A DNA stretch of 64,000 nt. Origin: Ascidia mentula (lineage: Eukaryota; Chordata; Ascidiacea; Phlebobranchia; Ascidiidae). The stretch is taken from positions 620,001 through 684,000 of the forward strand of contig OX387198.1 of the NCBI GenBank assembly GCA_947561715.1, given 5' to 3'. Below are positions 34,283 through 46,936 of this stretch, piece after piece; positions within the stretch are counted from its first letter, which is position 1; each line of letters starts with the position of its first letter. The translations under genes and the position numbers were made by a program. The notes under the pieces are model-generated. The model worked only from the letters and a program-made list of their open reading frames with translations. It searched no databases and was not told where the DNA came from.

Positions 34283-35480
34283 GTTTTAATCTGTTTGAAT
34301 CACTGTGTATTCCTCCAATGTAAAATAAATCCTAACGCTAAATGACATGGAAATCAAATTACGAAACGTAAGTATAATAAACCTCCGAGATAACCGGATC
34401 TACTAAAACCAGTTGTAATAAACCCCACCCTCCACCTCATTGTGAATTCACCCCAAAAGTTTTTTATGTGATTTTCCTTTTTTCCTGCGGACGAAACTTC
34501 TGTTTCTACCAATGACGTCACATCCAACGTGTGAACATGTGACATTCTCACCTTTTTCCGTTAAATTTTATGCCGTGTCAAAATGTCTAGTTTTCAACTA
34601 TAATTTGTGGCAATGAATTCTTCAGTAAATATTCAATATATTTCTTTGTATAATTTGTTTCACTTAAGTTTATTGTGTGGAAGTCATGAGAAATGCTCGT
34701 TGTTTGCCGATATTTTAGTATGTGTTGGAATAATGTCGCGATACATTTGACAGATGGGGATGAACACAAATTCGAATTAATGAATTAATGATAAGTTGAC
34801 AGTGTTATTGTCACGCATGGAAGCGTTCGTAGTATTGATGATGGGGCCAAGTGAATTTGACCATTTTCGCAGACTTGGGTTAGACTGTGTCGTCATGCTC
34901 CAACGCACAGTGGCATTGGGGTTAATTTACGTTAGTCTCTGCCTTGGCTAAAATTGCGTCGAAATCTGACCACAATTTTCACAACATAAGTTTTCTACAG
35001 AGTTTTATTGGACGTAAAGTGTTCCAATTTTACAAGCATCCAGTGTTAAAAGCTTATTGTCCCTTCGTGTTGAAAGTCCATGTTGTGGATTATCTTTTTT
35101 TGTACTGTGATGCATATGTTTACTGGAAAAAGCAGCACTGGGCCAAATTCGTCGGCCTGAGAGGTCAGATATGTCCCAAAAATGTACCACAAATAAAAAT
35201 ATTTTTGGTAATTTTGGTGTGTTTGGCAATTCATGACTAAATAGAGTGAAGTCGAAATTATTTTGAAATGAAATGCAAAGCAGAAGAAATGGATGCTCCA
35301 GTGTTGTACAATGGCATTGCGGTTAACCTGAGTCTGTCTCTGCCTGGTGAATAAAATTACGGCAAAATCTGACTACAAATTATCACAACAAAAAAGTTTC
35401 CCACTGCCTTTTATTGAATGCAACTTTATCTGTTCCAACGTGAGAGGCTGCCAGAATAGAAAAGTTTCAACTGGAAACTG
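34283..35480. other. long-type intergenic spacer (copy)
   Basis: Copy of 31970-33167 with scattered substitutions, including TGACGTCA at 34513. No gene seen. Confidence 0.55.
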
Positions 35481-36245
35481 TTAGATAACAAGGTGAAGGG
35501 CTGCAACAGCAAGCAATGCCAACTTAAACGGATCAAATCTGACAAAACCACATGAACCAGTTGTAGTGGTTGGGATGGTTGTAGTGGTTTTGATGGTTGT
35601 GGTGGTTGTTGTAGTGGTTGGAATGACTATATAAGTTGGGTACGTTGCTGTGTTGCATCCATCTGTAGGGATTTACACAAAGAAGACGTTAGTCTTAAAC
35701 ATAATTCGACCTAAAATTTGTAGCCAAAAATCTGCTGTGAATCTAGATAACCCCACAACGAAACACTAGATATCAACTCTAAAATGAAACAATTTCTTAT
35801 GCATCTCTTCCACGAGCATGTGGCCATTACTGCATGCAAGTTGGGCTTCACGTCCTCACTGTAAATCAGTTATGTGGGATATTTTAGAAGAAAAGCGTTA
35901 AAAAACGTTTCTGCGAACCTGTGCTGCAAACAGATGTACAGATGCTGAAGAGACAACCTGTCGGTATTAGCGACGATCCACATGATCTGGCGATACTTCC
36001 TGTATCTGTAACACACAGGAACAAATTTGTACAAGAAAATACTTATAGAAAAAAATTATTGTGTAATTATTGATGATCTGCGTATATGATATCAGGACAA
36101 TTACCTTCGTGTAAAACGGTCACACAAGCATCAAGCAACCAGAAGCATGAGACCAAATAACCTTCCGACACTTGTGGTCCAAGACATCCAGATCCAGGTG
36201 TTAGAAACGAGTTGTGCAAACAAACATAACAGTCGATGGCTTCAC
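35481..36245 (-). pseudogene. type B Ly6 locus lacking exon 1 (second case)
   Basis: E2 36105-36245, E3 35919-36005, E4 35481-35662 are in frame. In intron 1 the sequence changes at about 36517 from CACAGTTTTAGTT directly to CGTCACATCCAATTTG. That deletes exon 1 and the first half of the promoter module. This breakpoint differs from that at 9858-10160, so exon 1 was lost twice independently. The intron 3 donor is GTTCGC here. Confidence 0.75.
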
Positions 36246-36829
36246 CTGCAATATTTAATATTTCAGATTAACCATGTTTCATCATTTCCATATTAAACCT
36301 GAACATTTGAAGCCGACGGGCAAAGGAGTTATGGCGAGATGCAAAACTAAATTTTAATAGTTTATGTTGTCATGAATTCATCAAAGTTGTTCATGTGATT
36401 TTCTAAATCATGAACAATTCCATAAAATAAGGAAGCGATACAAGAACAAATAAAACAAATTTGATTTAAAGCAATCTGTACGGCGCCCTTGGGAAGCATT
36501 TACTCACAGTTTTAGTTCGTCACATCCAATTTGTGAACATGTGACATTCTCACCTTTTTCCGTTAACTTTTAAGCCTTTTTCAAAATATCTAATTCTTAA
36601 CTATAACTTGTGGCAATGAATTCTCCAGTAAATATTCAGTATATTTATTTGTATAATTTGTTTCACTAAAGTTTATTGCGTGAAAGCCATGAGAAATGAT
36701 CGTAGTTTGTCGATATTATATTATGTGTTGGGATAAAGTCGCGATACATTTGGCAGAGGGGAATGAATTCAAATTCGGATTAATGAATCAATGATAAGTT
36801 GACAGAGTTATTGTCACGCATGAAAGTTA

Positions 36830-39815
36830 TGTAGTGATTTTGACGTAATAATAAAAAAAAGAATCACCAAATACCGAAACTATTACTGGAAACTGAGAAT
36901 TATTTTTGACTACCAGGTAAACTGATGGATGTTAAACTGTTCGTTCTTCTGGTGGAAAATAACAAACATCAACCATTAGTTAAAAAAGATTATATTTCGC
37001 TGACGTTTCGTCTGTGTGTCCCGCTGTACTTTAGGTGTTGCGACCTTTTGTACGTTTCTCGTCGCGAAATTTCCTGAGACAAGAAGTAACTTATGTGTGG
37101 CCTGTTAATACCATCGTCAAGGTTCTATGCAATGCTGAAACAACACCGTGGGCCTTTGGTAGACAAATGTTCACATCTTCTTGGACACACCAACAGTACG
37201 ACCACGTCTACCAGTGGTTTTAGTGTGTTGGCCGCGCACTCTGAGACCCCAGTAGTGTCGAAGACCTCTGTGGGCACGGATTTTCTTCATTCGTTCCAGA
37301 TCCTCACGGAGCTTGTTATCGAGCTGGTTAGACAAAACCTCGCTGAACTTGTCATCGCGGGCATCCTTCTGTCGATTGAGAAACCAATCAGGAATCTTGT
37401 GCGGGCTCTGCATGTTGATAACAACACGATCAAGTTCAGTTCAATGTTCCTACCTACTTATTTTTCTGGACCATTGTTTCTATTCACCAAAGCAGCAGCG
37501 TTCTGGACTGGAAAAGTGTTAGATGCAGTAGAATATCTCTAGCGCCTACAAGTGGCAGTCAAGCTGACGATTTGCAACCGCACGGGGGACAATGTATATA
37601 TTCAACATATCAGCGTTAGGGGGGCGATTGGCAACATCGGTCAAAAATAAATAAATATTTTCTTCGACTTCAGGTTGAACAACTTATACAAGTATTATTA
37701 CCCAATGCTTTCCCGTCAGTAATTTCGGCATCGGTCATTTCTTGGTCAAATCGTCGTTTTCCTTTCTCAGTATTTTTACAGGACTTTACAAACGTTTACC
37801 GCAATATTTGTTTGGATATAGTGTTTTATTGAAGAACATGATTTCTCCACATAATCCCCTTGGAATCCGCAGAAATAAAGGTGCGAGGTCACCGCGCCTT
37901 GTTACAATCTGGTTACATGAGAAATTTTTAACGCATGATGGAGTGAGACAGCGGGATAAAAATCTTACAAATTCGCATGCAGAGAGTCGTCTTACCATCC
38001 TAAATCAACTATTCAATACACGATTTATTCCCTACAGTTTACTTCACTTTGCAAGAAACATGATCCCCACGTGACTTAATTCAAACCCTCATAAAGGCGG
38101 AAAAACCAAGCATATACATTTCCACAAAGTGGAAGTCTTTGCTTGGGCGTTTTGTCGGCAAAGTCGTCTGATTGGCACACCAGCTGTACTGATGAGAACT
38201 TATAGGTCAAAACATGCAGCTTACATAATTAAATATTTATTTTTCAATTCCTCCATGTGCATCAGAGTGCAGTGAAAATCTGCACAAAAGCATTAACTGT
38301 GAGTAATTTCATTGGTTTGGGAAACTTTTACATTCCCGCATAAGTTATTGAGACCTCTGGCTCTTATTTTGTAATTATGAAGACACCCAACCACATGGAG
38401 TGACTTTGCAAAGATGATTTTAAGGTCACACGCTCTTCAACGCCAACAAACCACTCTATTTATTTCCACAGTTGACAGAACATATAAAGCGCAACGGCAA
38501 ACGCCCACCCCGCAGGTTGCCAGGCGTCCGATCGCGACGATCTTACGGAAATGGCGCAATTGTAAATCATCCAAACGTAAGACGTTTTGCATCACACGAA
38601 CTGGTATTCAATCTTGTTATCTTCATGCATGACCCGGTATGACTAAACGTTGCGTTATCTTGGTGAAAACAAGTGCATTCAAGCATTGCATAACAAGGAC
38701 AAAATATCATCTTGGAATGACAAATTTTCAAAATTATTTACGGCCTTTTTTTTCATTGTGGGTTTCTAGCCGTACCTGAGATGTAAAACCACTGGTGATG
38801 TATTTTTTGAACACTGTTTTTCTGTAAGTAAGAAACTACATGGGAGAAAGCAGTGTGTATCGTATTCCGACTTCTCTATACGTTTTCGCCAGCTTTATTG
38901 TTGTTGAAAAATCATGTTTTCTGGAAATTAAAAAATATTTTGTCATTTGTATTATCCGATTATGAAATGTATCGCTGTGATCAAACAAGATGATTATCGA
39001 CGTAAATGCCTTCAAAAATTTTATAAAATAAGACACATAAAGTTATTTTTACTGATGATTTCCCGCAAGGCGAATCCCTACAAAATTGATTTCTCTTTTC
39101 CGTCGGACGAAACTTCTGTTCTGAACAGTGACGTCACCTCTGATCGGCGCACGACTTTAGAGTGACGTAAGTGTCCCATCCAAAAATTTGTGCCCGGGTT
39201 GCATCGTTTCGTTGTTTTCTCCTCGCGTATGCCAGTGAGACAGAAAGGACCGATTGCGCAGTTCTGATGCTTGGTTGTGTGCTGTACCATTATCATAATG
39301 AAGCCTAGCAGAATAGCAGGCGAAACGTCGGTACAAAAAAGTTAAGTTTAATTGTACAAGGAGGAAAGGTTATTAAAATAAAACACATAACTGTATATAA
39401 GGTTCAAAATGAAACGCCTTGGTGATAGTTTGGGGCTTAATTGGACGTTGTGATGAACGGCACCTTTTAGTGGAAAACAAGTGCATTCGACCGTGACCTC
39501 TGTCGACTTTGCCCAGACAATCTCACCGTGCTCAAACTTTTCAATTGTCCCACTTACGTGTCACGTTACAAGTGAGATGCAATGCTTGATGTTTGTTAAC
39601 AACCTAATTGTTTTCGGTCTTTTTCGACTGTTCGTCTGCAACATGGTTCGCCAACCTTTCCCAACCACAAGTCAAAATATCCAGGAGACAATACGATATT
39701 TTCCTCAGGCAATTTTGTTCCCTTCACTGTCCATGTTGTGGATTATCGTTTTCTTTGTACGGTGATGCATATGGTAATGCAGAAAGCAGCACCGGGCCAA
39801 ATGCATTAGCCAGAA
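36830..39815. repeat. X block copy 5 (most complete)
   Basis: Begins in spacer sequence near 36830 (compare 27840), carries the longer S18 fragment, a hammerhead relic with deleted stem III near 38182-38225, the X-block core, and about 350 bp (38730-39080) not present in the other copies. It ends abruptly inside intron 3 of a B locus (39815, ..CATTAGCC joined to AGAAATCTGCTG). Open frames up to 110 codons (37742-38074) are not recognisable. Confidence 0.65.
37171..37440 (-). pseudogene. ribosomal protein S18 C-terminal fragment
   Basis: About 89 codons starting [20 protein letters not shown], with [20 protein letters not shown], then [20 protein letters not shown] and a stop after SKKM. This is the S18 (uS13) C-terminal half, highly conserved in eukaryotes. 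Just upstream in frame is a TGA (37441-37443), and the N-terminal half is not found nearby, so it is a fragment. No intron interrupts it. A processed copy or an exon copied with its flank are both possible. Confidence 0.85.
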
Positions 39816-40004
39816 ATCTGCTGTGAATCTAGATAACCCCACAACGAAAAATTAGATATCAACTCTAAAATGAACAATTTTTTATGAATCTCTTCCACGA
39901 GCATGTGGCCATTACTGCATGCAAGCCGGGCTTCACGTCCTAACTGCAAATCAGTCATGTGGGATATTTTAGAAGAAAAACGTTAAAAAAACGTTTCTGC
40001 GGAC

Positions 40005-40091
40005 CTGTGCTGCAAACAGATGTACACATGCTGAAGAGACAACCTGTCGGTATTAGTGACGATCCACACGATCTGGCGATACTTCCTGTAT
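40005..40091 (-). pseudogene. orphan type B exon 3
   Basis: A complete 87-nt exon 3 with normal acceptor and donor, but exon 4 is replaced by X-block sequence (junction about 39815) and intron 2 is cut at about 40134 and joined to spacer sequence. No exon 1, 2 or 4 belongs to it. Confidence 0.75.
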
Positions 40092-40748
40092 CTGTAACAC
40101 ACAGGAACAAATTTGTATATAAAAGTACTTGATTGACACAAATTTGGATTAATGAATCAATGATAAGTTGACAGAGTTATTGTCACGCAGGGAAGCGTTT
40201 GTAGTATTCATGATGGGGCCAAGTGAATTCGACCATGGCCGCATACTTGGTTCAGACTGTGTCGTCATGCTCCAACGCACAGTGGCATTGGGGTTAATCA
40301 ACGTTAGTCTCTGCCTTGGCTAAAATTGCGTCGAAATCTGACCACAATTTTCACAACACAACTTTTCTACTGAGTTTTATTTGAACGTAAAGTGTTCCAA
40401 TTTTACAAGCATCCAGTGTTAAAAGCTTCTTGTCCCTTCGTGTTGAAAGTCCATGTTATGGATTATCTTTTTTTGTACTGTGATGCATATGTTTACTGAA
40501 AAAAGCAGCACTGGGCCAAATTCGTCAGCCTGAGAGGTCAGATATGTCCCAAAAATGTACCACATAAAAATATTTTTGGTAATTTTGGTGTGTTTGACAA
40601 TTCATGACTGCCTCGTGACTAAAATTACGGCAAAACCTGACTACAAATTATCACAACAAAAAAGTTTCCCACTGCCTTTTATTGAATGCAACTTTATCTG
40701 TTCCAACGTGAGAGGCTGCCAGAATAGAAAAGTTTAAACTGGAAACTG

Positions 40749-41864
40749 TTAGATGACAAGGTGGAGGGCTGCAACAGCAAGCAATGCCAACTTAAACGGA
40801 TCAAATCGGACAAAACCACATGAACCAGTTGTAGTGGTTGGGATGGTTGTAGTGGTTTTGATGGTTGTGGTGGTTGTTGTAGTGGTTGGAATGACTATAT
40901 AAGTTGGGTACGTTGCTGTGTTGCACCCATCTGTAGGGATTTACACAAAGAAGACGTTAGTCTTAAACATAATTCGACCTGAAATTAGTAGCCAGAAATC
41001 TGCTGTGAATCTGGATAACCCCACAACGAAACACTAGATAGCAATTCTAAAATGAAACAATTTCTTATGCATCTCTTCCACGAGCATGTGGCCATTACTG
41101 CATGCAAGTTGGGCTTCACGTCCTAACTGCAAATCAGTTCTATGGCATATTTTAGAAGAAAAACGTTAAAAAACGTTTTTGCCGACCTGTGCTGCAAACA
41201 GATGTACAGACGCTGAAGAGACAACCTGTCGGTATTAACGACGATCCACACGATCTGGCGATACTGCCTGTATCTGTAACACACAGGAACAAATTTGTAC
41301 AAGAAAATACTTGAAGTCGTCATAAATAGAAAAATGTTTATTGTGTAATTATTGATGATCTGCGTATATGATATAAGGACAATTACCTTCGTGTAAAACG
41401 GTCACACAAGCATCAAACAACCCGAAGCATGACACCAAATAACCTTCAGACACTTGTGGTCCAAGACATCCAGATCCAGGTGTTAGAAACGAGTTGTGTA
41501 AACACATATAACAGTCGATGGCTTCACCTGCAATATTTAATATTTCAGATTAACCATGTTTCATCATTTCCATATTGAACCTGAACATTTCATACCGACG
41601 GGCAAAGGAGTTATGGCGAGATGCAAAACTGAATTTTAATGGTTTATGTTGTCATGAATTTATCAAAGTTATTCAGGCGACTTTCTAAATCATGAACAAT
41701 TCCATAAAATAAGGAAGCGATACCAGAACAAACAAAATCCATTTGATTTAAAGCAATCTGTACGGCGCCCTTGAGAAGCATTTACTCACAGTTTTAGTTG
41801 TGTTTTATAAATACTTACATTTCGTGAAGATAGACAGGACGATGGTCAAAATAACAATCTTCAT
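40749..41864 (-). CDS. Ly6/uPAR-like GPI-anchored protein, type B, gene 19 (intact)
   Basis: E1 41819-41864, E2 41387-41527, E3 41187-41273, E4 40749-40930; 151 aa. Signal peptide MKIVILTIVLSIFTK, LU domain starting EAIDCYMC (M for V between the first two cysteines), ending VCTSVCST-D-GCN. Stalk short, as in gene 16. The intron 3 donor is GTCGGC, weak like its paralogs. The 5' flank has TGACGTCA at 42095-42102. Confidence 0.85.
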
Positions 41865-43067
41865 GTTTTAATCTGTTTGAATCACTGTGTATTCCTCCAA
41901 TGTAAAGTAAATCCTAACGCTAAATGACATGGAAATCAAATTACGAAACGTAAGTATAATAAACTTCTGAGATAACCGGATTTACTAAAACCAGTTGTAA
42001 TAAACTCCACCCTCCACCCCATTGTAAATTCGCCCCGAAATTTTTTTATCTGAGTTTCCTTTTTTCCAGCGGACGAAACTTCTGTTTCTACCAATGACGT
42101 CACATCCAACGTGTGAACATGTGACATTCTCACCTTTTTCCGTTAAATTTTATGCCGTGTCAAAATGTCTAGTTTTCAACTATAATTTGTGGCAATGAAT
42201 TCTTCAGTAAATATTCAATATATTTATATGTACAATTTGTTTCACTAAAGTTTATTGTGTGGAAGTCATGAGAAATGCTCGTTGTTTGCCGATATTTTAG
42301 TATGTGTTGGAATAATGTCGCGATACATTTGACAGATAGGGATGAACACAAATTCGAATTAATGAATCAATGATAAGTTGACAGTGTTATTGTCACGCAT
42401 GGAAGCGTTTGTAGTATTGATGATGGGGCCAAGTGAATTCGACCATTTTCGCAGACTTGGTTCAGACTGTGTCGTCATGCTCCAACGCACAGTGGCATTG
42501 GGGTTAATTTACGTTAGTCTCTGCCTTGGCTAAAATTGCGTCGAAATCTGACCACAATTTTCACAACATAAGTTTTCTACAGAGTTTTATTGAACGTAAC
42601 TTTAAGTGTTCCAATGTTACAAGCAGCCAGTGTAAACAGCTTATTGTAACTTCGTGTTGAAAGTCCATGTTGTGGATTATCTTTTTTTGTACTGTGATGC
42701 ATATGTTTACTGGAAAAAGCAGCACTGGGCCAAATTCGTCAGCCTGAGAGGTCAGATATGTCCCAAAAATGTACCACAAATAAAAATATTTTTGGTAATT
42801 TTGGTGTGTTTGGCAATTCATGACTAAATCGAGTGAAGTCGAAATTATTTTGAAATGAAATGCAAAGCAGAAGAAATGGATGCTCCAGTGTTGTACAATG
42901 GGATTGCGGTTAACCTGAGTCTGTCTCTGCCTGGTGAATAAAATTACGGCAAAATCTGACTACAAATTATCACAACAAAAAAGTTTCCCACTGCCTTTTA
43001 TTGAATGCAACTTTATCTGTTCCAACGTGAGAGGCTGCCAGAATAGAAAAGTTTCAACTGGAAACTG
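41865..43067. other. long-type intergenic spacer (copy)
   Basis: Same layout as 31970-33167. TGACGTCA 42095-42102, GTCACGCATGG near 42396. No gene. Confidence 0.55.
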
Positions 43068-44239
43068 TTAGATAACAAGGTGAAGGGCTGCAACAGCAAG
43101 CAATGCCAACTTAAACGGATCAAATCTGACAAAACCACATGAACCAGTTGTAGTGGTTGGGATGGTTGTAGTGGTTGGGATGGTTGTAGTGGTTGTCGTA
43201 GTTGTGGTAGTTGAGATGGTTGTAGTAGGTGGGATGGTTGTAGTAGTTGGGATGGTTATAGTGCTTGGGTATGTTGCTGTGTTGCACCCATCTGTAGGGA
43301 TTTACACAAAGAAGACGTTAGTCTGAAACATAATTCGATCTGAAATTAGTAGCCAGAAATCTGCTGTGAATCTTGATAACCCCACAACGAAACACTAGAT
43401 ATCAACTCTAAAATGAAACATTTTAAAAATGTGCAATTTTGTTAGCACCTCTTGCACGAGCATGTGGCCATTACTGCATACATGCCTGTCTGTCGGGCTT
43501 CACGGCCTAACTGCAAATCAGTCATGTGGTAAATTTTGGAGAAAAAAACGTTTTTGCGGACCTGTGCTGCAAACAGATGTACAGATGCTGAAGAGACAAC
43601 CTGTCGGTATTAGTGACGATCCACACGATCTGGCGATACTGCCTGTATCTGTAACACACAGGAACAAATTTGTATATAAAAGTACTTGATTTCGTCATAA
43701 ACAGAAAAAAATTTATTGTGCATTTATTGATGATCTGCGTATATGATATAAGGACAATTACTTTCGTGTAAAACGGTCACACAAGCATTAAACAACCAGA
43801 AGCATGACACCAAATGATCTTCAGACACTTGTGGTCCAAGACATCCAGATCCAGGTGTTAGAAACGAGTTGTGCAAACACATATAACAGTCGATGGCTTC
43901 ACCTGCAATATTAAATATTTCAGATTAACCATGTTTCATCATTTCCATATTGAACCTGAACATTTGATGCCGACGGGCAAAGGAGTTATGGCGAGATGCA
44001 AAACTGAATTTTAATGGTTTATGTTGTCATGAATTTATCAAAGTTATTCAGGCGACTTTCTAAATCATGAACAATTCCATAAAATAAGGAAGCGATACAA
44101 GAACAAATAAAACAAATTTGATTTGAAGCAATTTGTGCGACGCCCTTGGGAAGCATTTACTCACAGTTTTAGTTGTGTTTTATAACTACTTACATTTTGT
44201 GAAGATAGACAAGATGATGGCCAAAAAAACAATCCTCAT
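43068..44239 (-). CDS. Ly6/uPAR-like GPI-anchored protein, type B, gene 20 (intact, divergent signal peptide)
   Basis: E1 44194-44239, E2 43762-43902, E3 43562-43648, E4 43068-43291; 165 aa. Signal peptide MRIVFLAIILSIFTK, the most diverged among B genes. E2 starts EAIDCYMC; its last base is A rather than G (donor A|GTAATT), so residue D after the splice becomes N. Long stalk with mixed TTTTIP, IPPT and Thr-run units, like gene 4. Tail and AATAAA conserved. TGACGTCA at 44475-44482, 236 bp upstream. Confidence 0.85.
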
Positions 44240-44782
44240 GATTTGAGCTGTTTAAACCACTGTGTATTCCTCTAATGTAAAATAAATCTTAACACTGAAT
44301 CACATGGAAATCAAACTTAGAAGCTCAAGCATCAAACAAGTTACCTCTCAGATGAACGCTTTTACTTAAACCAGTTGTAATAAACTCCACACTCCATCCC
44401 ATTGTAAATTCGCCCCAATAGCTTTTTATGTGAGTTTCCTTTTTTCCAGCGGACGAAACTTTTGTTTCTACCAATGACGTCACATCCAATTTGTGAACAT
44501 GTGACATTCTCACCTCTTTCCGTTAACTTTTAAGCCGTGTCTAAAATATATAATTCTTAGCTATAACTTGTGGCAATGAATTCTCCAGTAAATATTCAGT
44601 ATATTTATTTGTATAATTTGTTTCACTGAAGTTTATTGCGTGAAAGTCATGAGAAATGATCGTAGTTTGTCGATATTATATTATGTGTTGGCATAAATCC
44701 GCGATACATTTGGCAGATGGGAATGAATACAAATTCGAATTAATGAATCAATGATAAGTTGACAGAGTTATTGTCACGCATG

Positions 44783-45312
44783 TGTATCTGACGTCACATT
44801 TCTCGTATGTTATGTTGTGTTTACGTGGCATCTGTATTTTTATTATCGTCGAGTAATACGCCACGAACCCATTTCAACATACGGCGGATAACGCGCTGTT
44901 TATTGTATGCACGGAAGACAGCCTAATATCCGATCAGCCTATTTCGTGACACTTCGAGCAACAAGCTGTCTTTTTCAAATGAGTCACGGATCGGGCCGAA
45001 CCCAAACGACCCTGTATGCATTTTCTGTATAAGCCACACATCTTTGGGTAAAACATAGAGTCAGATATATAACTCAGTCTTTGAAGAGGACGATATTTCA
45101 GTCTATAACTCTATTCCATGATTTCTTTATAGACTCACAGACAGAGACTTTAGTACGCGTGGTTTGTAACGTTTTGTTGTAATATTCGTGCGACTGTTAT
45201 TTATGCATTAAACTGACAGATTAACTTTGGTTTAGATAGTAGCCTTTTTATCAGGAGTCAGATATACGGCAGTGTTAATATTTTGTGTAGACGTTTTAAA
45301 TAACGCCCTACA
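44783..45312. mobile_element. solo LTR, 530 bp, flanked by 4-bp duplication
   Basis: Sister spacers read GTCACGCATGGAAGCG without a break. Here CATG is duplicated (44779-44782 and 45313-45316) around 530 bp that start TGTATCTG and end CCCTACA. TG..CA ends, the TGTA/TACA terminal inverted repeat, and a 4-bp duplication are hallmarks of an LTR, most often of the Ty3/Gypsy type. No internal retrotransposon genes are present, so it is a solo LTR left by recombination. TATATAAC near 45070 could be a promoter element. Confidence 0.75.
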
Positions 45313-45587
45313 CATGGAAGCGTTTGTAGTATTGATGATGGGGCCAAATGCATTCGACCATGGTCGCAGACTAGGTTCAGACTGTGTCGTCATGCTCCAA
45401 CGCACAGTGGCATTGGGGTTAATCTACGTTAATCTCTGCCTTGGCTATAATTGCGTCGAAATCTGACCACAATTTTCACAACATAAGTTTTCTACAGAGT
45501 TTTATTGAACGTAACCTCAAGTGTTCCAATGTTACAAGCAGCCAGTTTAAAAATCTTCTTGTCCCTTCGTGTTGAAAGTAGGAATGG

Positions 45588-46936
45588 TTACAACACAAGG
45601 AGAAGAGCTGCTACAGCAAGCAATGCCAACTTGTATGGATCAAATCTGGAGGAATTGGCTGCGTTGCATCCGTCTGTAGGGGTTAACACGACAGAATGAT
45701 TTATTGGAAAAAACATATTGGAAAAAAGATTTTATCACTAAAATTAAACCGAACTGAAATAATTGTTTAAAAAATAAAGAAACAATTTGCAAAGAAAATC
45801 ATTAGAAAGAGAAATCAAAAGTTTGACAACCCGTTTATAAAAATGTGGATTTTTAAAAATATTTTTTTGTGGATTTTTATTCCCAAAAATTCATATCCAT
45901 GAGCATCACCGAGCGTGGCTTGTACGGAGGGAAGTTTGCCATGCACACTGTGCTTAGCTGTTTACTAGCCTACATTCCATAACCCTTACGAATACTTTCT
46001 TGGTGTTTCCCTTCAACTCATGGAGGCACAAAACCGCACGCGATGTAATTCAACCCCCTCCCTCCCTAGCAGGACGGGAAATTCCACCCAGCCGTGAAAA
46101 TTCTTCCGCGCCACTTAAACTAGTTTTATTTGGAATATTGCATTAAGTATCGACTCTATATAAAATGGACAGACACGTGGTCACAAAAACTTTTATTTTG
46201 AACAAAATGCTGACATAAGTCTAAGAACAAATTTGCTTGTAAACCTAATTGTAATTTTAAACACAACTAACCGGTGGTACAGATGGATGTGCAAACGTTG
46301 TTGACGCCTGATGCCCTGCAACCTGACTGTGAGCTTGAATAGCCACAGAGTCGATAGACTGAAGTAAGTCTGCCTGAAAAGGTTTAATTTTTGTTACAAG
46401 AACTTTAAACCAACTTGCCTAATTTTATTTAGTGTTTTATTCATATAAAACTTTTTTAATATTTGCAATTACAAAAAATTCATAAATAGGAATGGCTCTT
46501 CTGGCACTTAAGTTACAAAAGTGTTTATTGTAACCAACGTTTCGTCCACCATCTGGCGAGACTTTCTCAGGTTATGTCCAAAAAAAAGCAGAACAAAAAA
46601 TTAGTTGGTAATTTTTAACTTACGTTGGTAGGTTGTAACTTTCAAACATGCATCCTCATCATTTCGGCATGGGTTCAAGTTCAGGCCTTCTACAACTTGG
46701 AAACCCGGTGAATTGAGGTCATCAGAAGAAAAGAAGTACTGGTAACAATCAAGAGCATGACCTGCAAAAAACAAACATAAAACATCAACAAATAGAATCG
46801 ACTTGGTTTCAAGCAACAGTTACACCATAACCATACTGACGAGACATATCTGAAACTCTTCTTGCTACATAATCCACAAAGTCAACTTACATTGCATCAA
46901 AGTGGACAGAAGTGTGACCACAAAAATAATCTTCAT
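45588..46936 (-). CDS. Ly6/uPAR-like GPI-anchored protein, type A, gene 21 (intact, with own 5' flank)
   Basis: E1 46891-46936, E2 46624-46761, E3 46272-46358, E4 45588-45673; 118 aa. Signal peptide MKIIFVVTLLSTLMQ, LU domain HALDCYQYFFSSDDLN..NPCRNDEDAC with eight cysteines, then VCTSICTT-D-GCN and the short GPI tail. Unlike the A copies at 6 and 21 kb, its upstream region continues past GCCAAACAAA into unique sequence with a CGAACGAAAC..TGACGTAT module (47172-47202, 240-260 bp upstream). This is therefore the likely source copy of type A. Intron 3 lacks the long C tract and has CCCTCCCTCCC. Confidence 0.85.
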
